From: Rhizobacter sp.
GTDB lineage: Bacteria > Pseudomonadota > Gammaproteobacteria > Burkholderiales > Burkholderiaceae_C
DNA length: 53,338 nucleotides
Assembly (NCBI GenBank): GCA_023954175.1
Contig: JAMLIM010000018.1
Location: 1-53,338, forward strand
Direction: 5' to 3'
The notes beneath the pieces were generated by a model. The model was not told the origin of the DNA and did not search any database. It worked only from the letters and a program-made list of their open reading frames with translations. Made by a program: the position numbers and the translations under genes. How positions within the stretch are numbered: position 1 is the stretch's first letter; each line of letters opens with the position of its first letter. This document shows positions 1-10,465 of the stretch, one piece after another.

Positions 1-273
1 GTCGAGGCGATGATGGCCGCCGCGAAGGAGATGGGACTCAGCGCCGAAGAAGGCCGACAGTTCGCGCTCGCCACCTTCGCCGGCGCAACCGAACTTGCCG
101 CGCGTTCGAGCGATCCGGTCGAGGTGCTGCGTGAGCGCGTGACTTCCAAAGGCGGCACGACGTTCGCCGCGCTGCAGTCGCTCGAAAGCAACCACGTGAA
201 GGCCGCGATCATCGACGCCGTGAAGGCCGCGCAGCAGCGCGCGCGGGAGCTCGGCGACGAGTTCGGCGCCTGA
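1..273 (+). CDS. proC: Pyrroline-5-carboxylate reductase, C-terminal part (cut by window edge)
   Basis: The reading frame is open from the first base and ends with TGA at 271-273, so only about the last 90 residues are visible. The segment contains the VTSKGGTT signature, followed by an AAL(Q)SLE stretch. This is the conserved C-terminal dimerisation and substrate-binding region of ProC, which reduces 1-pyrroline-5-carboxylate to proline with NAD(P)H in the cytoplasm. The N-terminal Rossmann domain lies outside the window. The gene converges on ubiA with only a few bases between the stop codons, and a GC-rich hairpin at 281-299 may end both transcripts. Confidence 0.9.
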   Translation, partial: VEAMMAAAKEMGLSAEEGRQFALATFAGATELAARSSDPVEVLRERVTSKGGTTFAALQSLESNHVKAAIIDAVKAAQQRARELGDEFGA

Positions 274-276
274 CGG

Positions 277-1173
277 TCACACGCCGCGCAGCGCGGCGTC
301 GAGCGCGATGCCCGCGAATACCGAGAAGCCGAGCCAGTGATTCCGCCTGAAGGCCATGAAGCAGCCTTCGCGCGTGCGGTCACGGATCAGCGTGTAGTGC
401 CACAGCGCCTGCGCGGCGGCGACCGACAGGCCTGCGAAGTAGCCCCAGCCGAGACTGATGCGCGCGCCGAGGAAGGCCCATGTGCCGAGGTAGGCCGCAT
501 AGAACGCCATCACGGCCGCGACGTCGAAGCGGCCGAGCGTGAGCGCCGAGGTGCGGATGCCGAGGCGGATGTCGTCGTCGCGGTCGACCATCGCGTATTC
601 GGTGTCGTAGGCGAGCACCCAGAAGGCGTTGCCGAGCAAGAGCCAGAGCGCGAGCGCCGGCACGTCACCGCGCGCCGCGGACCAGTCCCACGAATCACCG
701 CCGCCGACGGCCGCGAAGGCCATCGGGATGCCGAAGCTGAACGCGATGCCGAGCACCGCCTGCGGCATCGAGAAGACGCGCTTGCTGTACGGATAGACGA
801 TCGTCACCGCAAGCGCGACGAACGACCACGACACCGTCGCGAGGTTGGTCGTCAGCACGAGCGCGAAAGCGGCGAGCGCAAGCACCGCGCCGACGGTGAG
901 GGCCTCTTTCGGACTGATCCGGCCGCTCGTCACCGGCCGCTGCGCGGTGCGCTTGACGTGGCGGTCGAAGTCGCGATCGGCGACGTCGTTGATGCAGCAG
1001 CCGGCGCTGCGCATCAGGATCGTGCCGAAGGTGAACACCGCAAGCAGATGCCAGCCCGGAAAGCCGCCGGCCGCAATCCACAGTGCCGACAGCGTCGGCC
1101 ACAGCAGCAGCAGCCAGCCCGCAGGGCGGTCCCAGCGGATCAGGTGCAGCCACAGGGCGATGCGTTCGCGCAT
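277..1173 (-). CDS. ubiA: 4-hydroxybenzoate polyprenyltransferase
   Basis: UbiA joins a polyprenyl chain to 4-hydroxybenzoate in the inner membrane, an early committed step of ubiquinone synthesis. The 298-residue product is strongly hydrophobic, with about eight membrane segments. It has both Asp-rich motifs of the family: NDVADRDFD near residue 68, and [13 protein letters not shown] near residue 190, which bind Mg-diphosphate. The start is placed at ATG 1173 (MRERIALW), because the longer open frame up to 1248 adds an unrelated basic stretch. Its substrate 4-hydroxybenzoate is also consumed by PobA, encoded at 51245-52429, so the two pathways share a metabolite. Confidence 0.95.
   Translation of the reverse strand: MRERIALWLHLIRWDRPAGWLLLLWPTLSALWIAAGGFPGWHLLAVFTFGTILMRSAGCCINDVADRDFDRHVKRTAQRPVTSGRISPKEALTVGAVLALAAFALVLTTNLATVSWSFVALAVTIVYPYSKRVFSMPQAVLGIAFSFGIPMAFAAVGGGDSWDWSAARGDVPALALWLLLGNAFWVLAYDTEYAMVDRDDDIRLGIRTSALTLGRFDVAAVMAFYAAYLGTWAFLGARISLGWGYFAGLSVAAAQALWHYTLIRDRTREGCFMAFRRNHWLGFSVFAGIALDAALRGV
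281..299. terminator. Hairpin between the convergent proC and ubiA 3' ends
   Basis: A near-perfect inverted repeat, ACGCCGCG and CGCGGCGT around a 3-base loop, overlaps the last codons of ubiA just after the proC stop. No T-tract is present on either side, so a bidirectional terminator role is inference from its position. Confidence 0.35.
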
Positions 1174-1253
1174 GGGGTGGCATTGTCGCCGTCGTGCGCA
1201 AGGGCACTCGCTTGTCGATAGAGTGTCTGCCCGACCCTTCGAAGGCACGAACC

Positions 1254-2150
1254 ATGAACGCAGTCCTGAGCCCCGGCGACGTTGAGAACGTGACCCACCC
1301 GCGCGGCGTCGAGCGCATCGTCGCCGGCACGCCGACGAGCGACGGCGCGGGCGTCAAGCTCACGCGCGTGCTGACGCAGCCGCTGCAGCGCCGGCTCGAC
1401 CCCTTCCTGATGCTTGACGCCTTCGGCAGCGACAACCCGGGCGACTACATCGGCGGCTTCCCCGACCATCCGCACCGCGGCTTCGAGACCGTGACCTACA
1501 TGATCGCCGGGCGCATGCGCCACCGCGACAGCGCGGGCAACGAGGGGCTGCTCTCGAACGGCGGTGTGCAGTGGATGACGGCCGGCCGCGGCGTGATCCA
1601 CAGCGAGCTGCCCGAGCAGGAGGAAGGCCGCATGGAGGGCTTTCAGCTCTGGCTCAACCTGCCCGCGAAGGAAAAGATGTGCGCGCCCTGGTACCGCGAC
1701 ATCCAGAACGAGACGATCCCCGAGATCACGGTCGACGGCGTCACCGCGCGGATCATCGCCGGGCGTTCGCACGGCGTCGACGGCGCGATGGCGCCCGGGC
1801 AGCGCGAGGGCACGCAGCCGCTCTACCTCGACCTGCACTTCGACGCGCCCGGCGCGAGCTTCGCGCAGGCATTGGCGGCCGGGCACAACGCCTTCGTCTA
1901 CGTCTACCGCGGCGCGCTCGCGATCGGCGCGACCGAGGTCGCGAGCCAGCGCATGGCGATCCTTGCCAACGATGCCGGCAGCGATGGTGTCGTGCTGCGC
2001 GCGGTGGGCGATGCACCGGCGCGCGCCCTGCTCATCGCCGGCAAACCGCTCGCCGAGCCGATCGCGCAGTACGGCCCGTTCGTGATGAACACCAACGACG
2101 AGATATTCAAGGCGGTCGAGGACTTTCGCGCCGGCAAGTTCGGGGGATGA
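1254..2150 (+). CDS. Pirin family protein (bicupin)
   Basis: The 298-residue protein has the pirin architecture of two cupin barrels. The N-terminal barrel carries [12 protein letters not shown] and, about 40 residues later, GRGVIHSE. Together these supply the His, His, His and Glu metal ligands of pirins. Bacterial pirins vary in role: some have quercetinase activity, and others bind regulatory or metabolic partners. The sequence alone does not say which applies here. The start at ATG 1254 (MNAVLSPGD) is preferred over an upstream in-frame ATG at 1083 that lies inside the opposing ubiA gene. The gene diverges from ubiA across about 80 bases. Confidence 0.88.
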   Translation: MNAVLSPGDVENVTHPRGVERIVAGTPTSDGAGVKLTRVLTQPLQRRLDPFLMLDAFGSDNPGDYIGGFPDHPHRGFETVTYMIAGRMRHRDSAGNEGLLSNGGVQWMTAGRGVIHSELPEQEEGRMEGFQLWLNLPAKEKMCAPWYRDIQNETIPEITVDGVTARIIAGRSHGVDGAMAPGQREGTQPLYLDLHFDAPGASFAQALAAGHNAFVYVYRGALAIGATEVASQRMAILANDAGSDGVVLRAVGDAPARALLIAGKPLAEPIAQYGPFVMNTNDEIFKAVEDFRAGKFGG

Positions 2151-2182
2151 GCTTGCCTGGGTCGTCGGCAGCCATCCCGTAG

Positions 2183-3571
<1,389 letters not shown>

Positions 3572-3581
3572 CCGCCAGTCT

Positions 3582-4070
3582 CTAAACCGGCGGCTTCGCG
3601 AGCGCCCGGTCGATCTTGTCTTCCACCTCGCCGATGTAGGCCGACAGGGTACGTGTCGATTCGTCGAGCTTGGCCTGCAGCGTCTGCCCGAGGTGCTCGA
3701 AGCGGGCGTCGGTCTCGCTCTTCGATGCCGCGCCCTGGGCTTCGATGCGGCGCATCTCGACCTCGAGGAAGGCACGCAGCTCGGTGAAGCGTGAGGCTTC
3801 GGCGCGGTCGGCGAGTTCGCGCTGGGCCTTCATCTCCTTCGCATAGCGCCGTGCCTCGAGCAACGCGCCGGCCTGCTGGAACAGCAGGTAGACGATGAAC
3901 AGCACGCACAGCAGCGCGCTGATGCCGAGCATCACGACGCCGAGCGGCGCCTGCACCTGCGCAAAGCCGAGCGAGAGCTCGGCCGGCGTCATGAGGGCGG
4001 TCCAGTTCAGGGCCGCAAAGCCGACCAGGGCGACCAGGGCAAGCACGATCGCGACACTGCGCAGGTTCAT
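3582..4070 (-). CDS. LapA-like small membrane protein with cytoplasmic coiled coil
   Basis: The 162-residue product has two hydrophobic segments, at about residues 5-25 and 43-67. A long charged helical region rich in Glu, Arg and Ala follows (RYAKEMKAQRELADRAEASR onwards). This is the layout of LapA-domain (DUF1049) proteins, which in enterobacteria support lipopolysaccharide assembly together with LapB. No lapB neighbour is present. The LapA assignment rests on topology and general resemblance rather than a diagnostic motif. A role as a generic membrane-anchored coiled-coil protein is equally possible. Confidence 0.6.
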   Translation of the reverse strand: MNLRSVAIVLALVALVGFAALNWTALMTPAELSLGFAQVQAPLGVVMLGISALLCVLFIVYLLFQQAGALLEARRYAKEMKAQRELADRAEASRFTELRAFLEVEMRRIEAQGAASKSETDARFEHLGQTLQAKLDESTRTLSAYIGEVEDKIDRALAKPPV

Positions 4071-4133
4071 GGCGTCTCCTCGGTTTCGATCGGATGATGC
4101 ACGGCTTCGGGGCTGCGGGGCGACAGCATCATG

Positions 4134-6425
4134 TCAACGCTCCCCGGTGACCGCGAGCGCCGTCAGGTTCAGCACCCGCCGCACCGTGGACGAAGGCGTG
4201 AGGATATGCGCCGGCGCCGCCGCGCCGAGCAGGATCGGCCCGACCGTGATGCCATGGCCGCCGGTCATCTTCAGCACGTTGAAGAGGATGTTGGCGGCGT
4301 CCAGGTTGGGGCAGATCAGCAGGTTGGCGCTGCCCTTGAGCGTGTTCGCGGGCAGGAAGCCGGCGCGCACCTCCTCGTTCAGCGCAACGTCGCCCTGCAT
4401 TTCCCCATCGGCCTGGACGTCGGGCATGCGGGAGACGAACAGATCGCGCGCCGCACGCATCTTGCGGGCCGACGCGCGCGTGCTCGAGCCGTAGGTCGAG
4501 TGCGACAGGAACGCGACGCGCGGCTCGAGGCCGAAGCGGCGCACCGTCCCGGCCGACAGCGCGGCGATCTCGCAAAGCGTCTCGGCGTCCGGATCCTCGT
4601 TGACGAAGGTGTCGGCGATGAAGAGCGTGTGCGCATCCAGCATCAGCGCATTGAGCGCGGCGAAGCGGCGCGCCTGCGGGCTGCGCCCGATGACGTCGCT
4701 GATGTGGTCCAGGTGGTGCTCGTAGCGGCCGACGAGCCCGCACAGCATGCCGTCGGCATGGCCGAGCTTGACCGCGAGCGCGGCGATCAGTGTGTTGGAG
4801 CGCCTGACGGCCGCCTTCGCCACTTCGGGGGTGACGCCGTCGCGGCCCTTGAGCTCGAGGTAGGCCTCCCAGTACTGGCGAAAGCGCGGGTCGTCCTCGG
4901 GGTTCGTGATCTCGAAGTCCTTGCCCGCCTTCAGGCGAAGGCTGGCGCGCTCGATGCGCTGCTCGATCACCGCCGGGCGGCCGACGAGGGTCGGGATGAC
5001 CATCCCTTCCTCGAGTGCGATCTGCACCGCGCGCAGCGTGCGCTCGTCCTCACCCTCGGCGAACACGATGCGCTTGGGCGCGGCGCGCGCGGCGCTGAAC
5101 ACCGGCTGCATGAACATGCCGGTGAAGGTCATGTATTTCGTCAACGACTGGCGATAGGCCTCGAGGTCGGCGATCGGCCGCGTCGCGACGCCGGACTCGG
5201 CCGCCGCCTTCGCCACGGCCGGTGCGATGCGCAGGATCAGGCGTGAGTCGAAGGGCTTCGGGATCAGGTACTCGGGCCCGAAGCGCATCTCCTCGCCCGG
5301 ATAGGCGGCAGCGACCTCGGCCGAGATCTCGGCCTTCGCCAGCGCCGCGATCTCGTAGACGCAGGCGACCTTCATCTCCTCGGTGATGCGCTGCGCGCCG
5401 CAGTCGAGCGCGCCGCGGAAGATGTACGGGAAGCACAGCACGTTGTTGACCTGGTTCGCGTAGTCCGAGCGGCCGGTGGCGACGATGCAGTCGGGGCGCA
5501 CGGCTTTCGCCAGCTCGGGCCGGATCTCGGGCTCGGGGTTGGCGAGCGCCAGGATCAGCGGCTTGGGCGCCATCGCCTTGACCATCTCCTGCGTCACCGC
5601 GCCGGCGGCCGAGCAGCCGAGCAGCACGTCGGCGCCGTCCATGACGTCGGCGAGCGTTCGAAGGCTCGTCTTCTGGATGTAGCGCCGCTTCGATTCGTCG
5701 AGCCGGTCCTCGCGCTTGTCGTGGATCACGCCCTTGCTGTCGCAGACGAAGATGTGGCCCTGCTTCGCGCCCAGGCGCACCAGCAGGTCGAGGCAGGCGA
5801 TCGCCGCCGCACCGGCGCCGCTGACGGCGATTTTCACGTCGCCGAGCTGCTTGCCGGTGAGCTCCAGGCCGTTCAGGATCGCCGCCGCCGAGATGATCGC
5901 GGTGCCGTGCTGGTCGTCGTGGAAGACGGGGATCTTCAGGCGCTCCTTGAGCTTGCTCTCGATCAGGAAGCATTCGGGCGCCTTGATGTCCTCGAGGTTG
6001 ATGCCGCCCAGCGTCGGCTCGAGCGCGGCAATGATCTCGACGAGCTTGTCGGCGTCCTTCTCGGCGAGCTCGATGTCGAAGACGTCGATACCGGCGAACT
6101 TCTTGAACAGGCACCCCTTGCCCTCCATCACCGGCTTGCCGGCGAGCGGGCCGATGTCGCCGAGGCCGAGCACCGCGGTGCCGTTCGTGATGACGCCGAC
6201 GAGGTTGGCGCGCGAGGTGAACTCGGCGGCAAGCGCGGCGTCGTCGCGGATCGCCAGACAGGCGTAGGCGACGCCGGGGGAATACGCGAGCGACAGGTCG
6301 CGCCCGCTCGCCAGCGGCTTCGTCGCGTTGACGCTGATCTTGCCGCGCACCGGGTTGCGGTGGTAGTCGAGCGAGGCGTCGCGCAGAGCGCTTTCGGCGG
6401 GGGTCAAGGCATCTTTGTCGGACAT
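4134..6425 (-). CDS. maeB: NADP-dependent malic enzyme with C-terminal phosphotransacetylase-like domain
   Basis: MaeB decarboxylates malate to pyruvate with NADP. The 763-residue product shows the malic domain ([14 protein letters not shown] near residue 40), a Rossmann region ([15 protein letters not shown]) and a full-length phosphate acetyltransferase-like domain from about residue 430 ([20 protein letters not shown]). In MaeB that last domain is usually regulatory, sensing acetyl-CoA. The chosen ATG at 6425 has an AGGAG ribosome site upstream; the longer open frame to 6569 adds 48 low-complexity residues. With the PEP carboxykinase at 39199 it provides the C4-to-C3 reactions needed for growth on acids and aromatics. 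Confidence 0.95.
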   Translation of the reverse strand: MSDKDALTPAESALRDASLDYHRNPVRGKISVNATKPLASGRDLSLAYSPGVAYACLAIRDDAALAAEFTSRANLVGVITNGTAVLGLGDIGPLAGKPVMEGKGCLFKKFAGIDVFDIELAEKDADKLVEIIAALEPTLGGINLEDIKAPECFLIESKLKERLKIPVFHDDQHGTAIISAAAILNGLELTGKQLGDVKIAVSGAGAAAIACLDLLVRLGAKQGHIFVCDSKGVIHDKREDRLDESKRRYIQKTSLRTLADVMDGADVLLGCSAAGAVTQEMVKAMAPKPLILALANPEPEIRPELAKAVRPDCIVATGRSDYANQVNNVLCFPYIFRGALDCGAQRITEEMKVACVYEIAALAKAEISAEVAAAYPGEEMRFGPEYLIPKPFDSRLILRIAPAVAKAAAESGVATRPIADLEAYRQSLTKYMTFTGMFMQPVFSAARAAPKRIVFAEGEDERTLRAVQIALEEGMVIPTLVGRPAVIEQRIERASLRLKAGKDFEITNPEDDPRFRQYWEAYLELKGRDGVTPEVAKAAVRRSNTLIAALAVKLGHADGMLCGLVGRYEHHLDHISDVIGRSPQARRFAALNALMLDAHTLFIADTFVNEDPDAETLCEIAALSAGTVRRFGLEPRVAFLSHSTYGSSTRASARKMRAARDLFVSRMPDVQADGEMQGDVALNEEVRAGFLPANTLKGSANLLICPNLDAANILFNVLKMTGGHGITVGPILLGAAAPAHILTPSSTVRRVLNLTALAVTGER

Positions 6426-6625
6426 ACGCGTCTCCTGAGTTGGCGCTGCGCCATGCGTCGGACGCTGCGAGAAGCCATAGCGTAGCGGCGCGGATGCGAG
6501 TTGGCGAGCATGGGCATTCACGAGTAGCGCGCGGCGCGCGCGCTGCGTCATGCGGGCGCCCGCGGCCAAGCATCGCTAGACTTGGCCCGCAGCCCCGCGG
6601 GGGCGTACCGTGAAAGTGCAGCGCA

Positions 6626-7195
6626 ATGATGTATCTCGTGCTCGGCCTGATTCTCTTCCTCGGCATCCATTCCGTCTCGATCGTCGCACCGGCCTGGCGC
6701 GACGCACGCAGCGCGGCCCTCGGCGAAGGCGCCTGGAAGGGGCTCTACACGCTCGTCTCGATCGCGGGCTTCGCGCTGCTGATCTACGGCTACGGCCTCG
6801 CGCGCCAGCAGCCCGTCGTGCTCTACACGCCGCCCGCTGCGATGCGCCATGTGGCCATGCTGCTGATGCTGCCGGTGTTTCCGCTGTTGTTCGCGGCCTA
6901 CCTGCCGGGGCGCCTGAAGCGCGCGGCCAAGCACCCGATGCTGCTCGCGGTGAAGTTCTGGGCGCTGGCGCACTTGCTTGCGAACGGCACCCTGGCCGAT
7001 GTGCTCTTGTTCGGCGGCTTCCTCGTCTGGGCCGTCGCCGACCGCATCTCGATGAAGCACCGCACGCAGCGTCCGCTGCCGGGCGCGCCGCCGTCCGCGA
7101 TGAACGACGCGATCGCCGTCGTCGGCGGGATCGTGGTCTACCTGTTGTTCGTGTTCTGGGCGCATGCCTGGCTGATCGGCGTCGCGCCGATGTGA
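6626..7195 (+). CDS. NnrU family membrane protein
   Basis: The product has 189 residues, or 188 if the second ATG is used. It is an integral membrane protein with five or six hydrophobic segments. The layout matches NnrU: an N-terminal LVLGLILFLGIHSVSIV, a central PVFPLLFAAYLPGRLKR, and FWALAHLLANG. NnrU was first seen beside denitrification genes, and relatives occur in plants and many proteobacteria that do not denitrify. It resembles heme or carotenoid-related membrane enzymes, but its reaction here is unknown. No nitrogen-oxide genes are nearby. The preceding region 6426-6625 is a divergent promoter region shared with maeB, in which I see no clear operator. Confidence 0.85.
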   Translation: MMYLVLGLILFLGIHSVSIVAPAWRDARSAALGEGAWKGLYTLVSIAGFALLIYGYGLARQQPVVLYTPPAAMRHVAMLLMLPVFPLLFAAYLPGRLKRAAKHPMLLAVKFWALAHLLANGTLADVLLFGGFLVWAVADRISMKHRTQRPLPGAPPSAMNDAIAVVGGIVVYLLFVFWAHAWLIGVAPM

Positions 7196-7247
7196 AGGCG
7201 CGTCGCGTTCGCGTGCAGTCGGCAGCTTCGACGAAAGGGGCAGGCGC

Positions 7248-7970
7248 ATGTGCGGCCGCTACGTGATCGCCTACGGGCCGGAGATGCTGGTGCACGGCTT
7301 CAGCGCGACGCGGGTGGTGCCGTTCCCGCAGCGCTTCAACGTCGCGCCGCAGTCGCCGGTGCCGGTGGTCTACGAAACGCGCGAAGGCGAGCGCGTCGCC
7401 GACCTGATGCGCTGGGGCCTCGTGCCGCACTGGGCGAAGGACGCGAGCATCGGCCACAAGCTCAACAATGCGCGCGCCGAAGGCATCGCCGACAAGCCCT
7501 CGTTCCGTCAGGCCGTGCGCCGCCGGCGCTGCATCCTGCCGGCAAGCGGCTTTTACGAGTGGCAGGCCGCGCCCGCACAGCAGGGCGGGGGCAAGCAGCC
7601 CTGGTACATCAGCCCGAAGGGCGAACCGTTCTTCGCCTTCGCCGGCCTGTTCGAGGCCTGGCGACCGAAGCCGACGGACACCGCCGACGGCGCCGAAGCG
7701 CCCGGCTGGCTGCTCACCTGTTGCATCGTGACGACGGCGCCGAACGCGCTGATGGCGACTATCCACGACCGCATGCCGGTGATCCTGCCACGCGAACACT
7801 GGGACGCGTGGCTCAGCCGCGACCTGCAGGACCCGGCCGCGCTTGCACCGCTGATGCAGGGGCTGCCAGAGGAAGCAATGCAGGCCTGGCCGGTGGCGCG
7901 TGCCGTCAATCGCGGTACGGCGGAAGGCGAAGCGCTGATCGCGCCGGTGACCCTCCAGGACAAGGCGTGA
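7248..7970 (+). CDS. SRAP domain protein (HMCES/YedK-type abasic-site crosslinker)
   Basis: SRAP proteins form a covalent thiazolidine link with abasic sites in single-stranded DNA and shield them during replication. The catalytic residue is the cysteine immediately after the initiator methionine, and here the protein begins MCGRYV. Other family features are NVAPQSPVPVV, MRWGLVPHWAKD, NNARAEGI, CILPASGFYEW and the late HDRMPVIL containing the catalytic His. The length of 240 residues is normal. An AAAGGGG ribosome site precedes ATG 7248. No SOS (LexA) box is evident upstream. Confidence 0.93.
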   Translation: MCGRYVIAYGPEMLVHGFSATRVVPFPQRFNVAPQSPVPVVYETREGERVADLMRWGLVPHWAKDASIGHKLNNARAEGIADKPSFRQAVRRRRCILPASGFYEWQAAPAQQGGGKQPWYISPKGEPFFAFAGLFEAWRPKPTDTADGAEAPGWLLTCCIVTTAPNALMATIHDRMPVILPREHWDAWLSRDLQDPAALAPLMQGLPEEAMQAWPVARAVNRGTAEGEALIAPVTLQDKA

Positions 7971-7994
7971 TCGATCGCGCGATAGCCCTTGGTT

Positions 7995-8008
7995 GCACAA
8001 GGTTGTGC
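7995..8008. promoter_or_regulatory. Short palindrome upstream of the DUF3563 gene
   Basis: GCACAA and TTGTGC form a perfect 6-base inverted repeat around GG. It lies just upstream of the tandem GGGT/ACCC element and could be part of the same control region, or a weak -35. The function is inferred from position only. Confidence 0.3.
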
Positions 8009-8010
8009 GC

Positions 8011-8050
8011 AATTAGGGTGCACCCTAGGTAATTCGGGTTTACCCTATGT
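8011..8050. promoter_or_regulatory. Two tandem 20-bp palindromic units, likely operator
   Basis: Two adjacent 20-base units (8011-8030 and 8031-8050) match at 16 of 20 positions. Each is centred on a GGGT-NN-ACCC palindrome: GGGTGCACCC at 8016-8025 and GGGTTTACCC at 8036-8045. A spacing of exactly 20 bases, close to two helical turns, is what cooperative binding of two protein dimers on one DNA face would need. The block lies 31 bases before the start of the DUF3563 gene. The sequence is seen directly; the operator role is inferred. Confidence 0.55.
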
Positions 8051-8081
8051 CTGTTGGCCCTTTCGGCCGACGGAGCACATC

Positions 8082-8249
8082 ATGAATCTATTCACCGCCT
8101 TCATTGCCTGGATCTTCGATCCGCAACCCACTTCCCAGGAGCGCGACGAGCGCTATCTTGCCGCCGCGGTCGACATGGCCGACCTCGAGCGCCGCATGCG
8201 CATGCTCGACGAGCGCCGCCCGGCCGGCCCCTTCGGCCAAGGCGCCTGA
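8082..8249 (+). CDS. DUF3563 family mini-protein
   Basis: The 55-residue product starts MNLFTAFIAWIFDP and contains ERYLAAAVDMADLERRMRML. That is the core of DUF3563, a family of very short proteins found mostly in Burkholderiales with no known function. The N-terminal dozen residues are amphipathic or hydrophobic, and the second half is a charged helix. ATG 8082 has GGAG eight bases upstream; the longer open frame from 7989 would run through the palindromic control element and is rejected. The gene is monocistronic: a tandem palindrome lies upstream and a strong hairpin downstream. Confidence 0.8.
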   Translation: MNLFTAFIAWIFDPQPTSQERDERYLAAAVDMADLERRMRMLDERRPAGPFGQGA

Positions 8250-8266
8250 TCGTCACCGCGACATCG

Positions 8267-8290
8267 CGACGGCGCGTTTGTGCGCCGTCG
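8267..8290. terminator. Strong hairpin after the DUF3563 gene
   Basis: A perfect 9-base stem (CGACGGCGC and GCGCCGTCG) closes a 6-base GTTTGT loop, 18 bases after the DUF3563 stop and before the next gene. There is no T-tract, so efficient intrinsic termination is not certain. Confidence 0.5.
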
Positions 8291-8325
8291 ACCGGCGACG
8301 GGTCGGGTGCGTCTAGCATTGCCGG

Positions 8326-9321
8326 ATGACGCCACCGCTTTCCATCCTCGATCTCGCGCCGGTGCCGTCGGGCGGCAGCGCTTCGGAGTCCGTGCGCCGC
8401 TGCGTCGAGCTCGCGCAGCTCGGCGAGCGGCTCGGCTTCGTGCGCTGCTGGTATGCCGAACATCACGGCATGCCGAGCGTGGCGAGTTCGGCGCCCGAGG
8501 TATTGATCGCCCACGTCGCCGCACACACGCGCACGCTGCGCCTCGGGTCGGGCGGCGTCATGCTGCCGAATCACGCGCCCTTGCGCATCGCCGAGGCGTA
8601 CCGGACGCTTGCCGCGCTCCATCCGGATCGCATCGACCTCGGCCTGGGCCGCGCGCCCGGCGCCGACCCGCGCACGAGCCAGGTGCTGCGCGCGGTGGAT
8701 GGCGAGCACTTCCCGCAACTGCTGTCCGAGCTGCTGATCTGGGGCGGCGAGAACGAACTTCCTGCCAACCACCCGCTGCATTCCTTGCAGGCGATGCCGG
8801 TCGACGCGCCGCTGCCGCCGATCTGGCTGCTCGGTTCGAGCGGCGCCAGCGCGCACATGGCGGGTGACGCCGGCATGGGCTATTCGTTTGCCAGCCACTT
8901 CAGCCCGGCGCCCGCGAAGCCGGCATTCGATGCCTACCGTGCCGCCTTCAAGCCGTCGAAGGCCTTTGCCAGGCCGCACGCCATCCTCGGCGTTTCGGTG
9001 ATCTGCGCGCAGACCACGGACGAAGCCGAATGGCTCGCATCGGGCATGGAACTCGCGTGGGTGCGCCTGCGCAGCGGCATTCTGGCGACGCTGCCGAGCC
9101 CCGAAGAGGCGGCGGCGCATGTCTACACCGAGGCCGAGCGGCGCCTCGTGCGCGGTTTTCGCGAACTCGTCGTCGTCGGCACGCCCGATGCGGTGCGCAG
9201 CGACCTGCTGGCGCGGGCCGCCGCCTGCGACGCCTCCGAGCTGATGATCGTGTGCAACGTGCACAGCCACGCGGCGCGCCTGCGCAACTACGAACTCATC
9301 GCCGAAACGTTCGCCGCCTGA
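8326..9321 (+). CDS. LLM class flavin-dependent oxidoreductase (bacterial luciferase-like)
   Basis: The 331-residue protein is a single TIM-barrel flavin monooxygenase of the luciferase-like family. It begins with SILDLAPVPSGGSASESVRR, then has GFVRCWYAEHHGMPSVASSAP, which forms the flavin pocket, and LGSGGVMLPNHAPLRIAEAY. DLGLGRAPGADP follows near residue 105. These features place it in the MsnO8-type subgroup. The substrate is unknown; relatives use reduced FMN and oxygen on varied small molecules. It stands alone between the DUF3563 gene and a protease gene, with no flavin reductase beside it. Confidence 0.9.
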   Translation: MTPPLSILDLAPVPSGGSASESVRRCVELAQLGERLGFVRCWYAEHHGMPSVASSAPEVLIAHVAAHTRTLRLGSGGVMLPNHAPLRIAEAYRTLAALHPDRIDLGLGRAPGADPRTSQVLRAVDGEHFPQLLSELLIWGGENELPANHPLHSLQAMPVDAPLPPIWLLGSSGASAHMAGDAGMGYSFASHFSPAPAKPAFDAYRAAFKPSKAFARPHAILGVSVICAQTTDEAEWLASGMELAWVRLRSGILATLPSPEEAAAHVYTEAERRLVRGFRELVVVGTPDAVRSDLLARAAACDASELMIVCNVHSHAARLRNYELIAETFAA

Positions 9322-9471
9322 GCGGAACGCCCGCGCCGCGAAGGCCCGTGCCACGCAGGCTTGGCGAGCCTGTGTTACCTTTCCAGAACCTGCACGTGCA
9401 ACCGCATCGTGCGGGCGCGGCCGGAGGCGAAATCAGATTGCGCTGACCCGGTTGCCACCCGGGAGCAGCGC

Positions 9472-10437
9472 ATGCCGAAGGTGCCTCTCTACAGCCGCGC
9501 CGAGCGACGGGAACGCCCGGAGCGGGCGCCGCAAGCGCCTGGCACGAACGCGAATCCGCAGTCGGCGGGCCAAAGCGGCGGCGATGCGTCGGCAGCGGCG
9601 GGCGACGCAGCGAAGAAAGCCTCCGCGCCGCAGCGGCGCGCCTGGCCGCGCTGGCTGAGCAGCCCGCTGCCGTGGCTCGCGACGAGCATCGTGCTCGCGC
9701 TGCTGCTCGGGCAGGTGCTGTTGCGCGCGCCGGCCAAGCCGCCACCGACGCAGGAGCAGATCGATCGCGCAGTGCTGCACACGCTCGAGACGAAGACGCT
9801 GCCGTCGCCCGCGGCGCGCGCCTACGAGGCGGTGCGGCAGTCGGTCGTGCTCGTCGAAGGCCAGCGCGCGCAAAGCGAGCAGGACGACGAGGACGAGCCC
9901 GAGCGCATGGTCGGCACCGGCCTCGTGATCGTCGACACCGGCGTGATCCTGACCAATCTGCATGTCGTGCTCGGGGCCGACAAGCTGCGCCTGCGCTTTG
10001 CCGACGGCACGGAATCCGACGCCGCGGTGGTCTCGATTCAGCCCGAGAACGACCTCGCGGTGCTGCAGGCCAGGACGCTGCCCGACGACCTGCAGGCGGC
10101 GACGATGCGTTCCACCGGCGATCTGGCGCCGGGCGACCAGGTGATCGCGGTCGGCTATCCGTTCGGCATTGGCCCTTCGGTGTCGGCGGGCGTCGTGTCC
10201 GGGCTCAAGCGTGACTATGTGTCACCGCAAGGTAAGCGCGTACTTACGAATTTGATCCAGTTCGACGCCGCGGCCAACCCCGGCAACTCCGGCGGGCCGC
10301 TCGTGACGATGGACGGCGAGGTCGTCGGCATCGTCACCGCGATCCTGAATCCGGGCGAATCACGCACCTTCATCGGCATCGGGTTTGCGGTGCCGATCGA
10401 GAATGCCGCGGCCGGCGCCGGCCTGCCGCCGTTCTGA
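9472..10437 (+). CDS. Membrane-anchored S1C trypsin-like serine protease without PDZ domain
   Basis: The 321-residue product has a proline- and alanine-rich cytoplasmic N-terminus. One membrane segment (PLPWLATSIVLALLLGQVLL) lies near residues 63-82, and a trypsin-like domain lies outside. The catalytic triad is visible as TNLHVV (His), ENDLAVLQ (Asp) and NPGNSGGPLV (Ser). It resembles the DegS/DegQ protease domain but ends at AVPIENA without a PDZ domain, so regulation must differ from the DegS type. ATG 9472 follows GGGAG. It lies 28 bases before moxR and may be co-transcribed with the MoxR/DUF58/VWA genes. Confidence 0.88.
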   Translation: MPKVPLYSRAERRERPERAPQAPGTNANPQSAGQSGGDASAAAGDAAKKASAPQRRAWPRWLSSPLPWLATSIVLALLLGQVLLRAPAKPPPTQEQIDRAVLHTLETKTLPSPAARAYEAVRQSVVLVEGQRAQSEQDDEDEPERMVGTGLVIVDTGVILTNLHVVLGADKLRLRFADGTESDAAVVSIQPENDLAVLQARTLPDDLQAATMRSTGDLAPGDQVIAVGYPFGIGPSVSAGVVSGLKRDYVSPQGKRVLTNLIQFDAAANPGNSGGPLVTMDGEVVGIVTAILNPGESRTFIGIGFAVPIENAAAGAGLPPF

Positions 10438-10465
10438 CCCCCTTACTTTCGCTCCGAAAGACCGC

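Noticed and set aside
1083-1253. N-terminal extension of the pirin gene
   Set aside because: It overlaps the start of the opposing ubiA gene and adds 57 residues absent from the pirin fold; ATG 1254 fits better.
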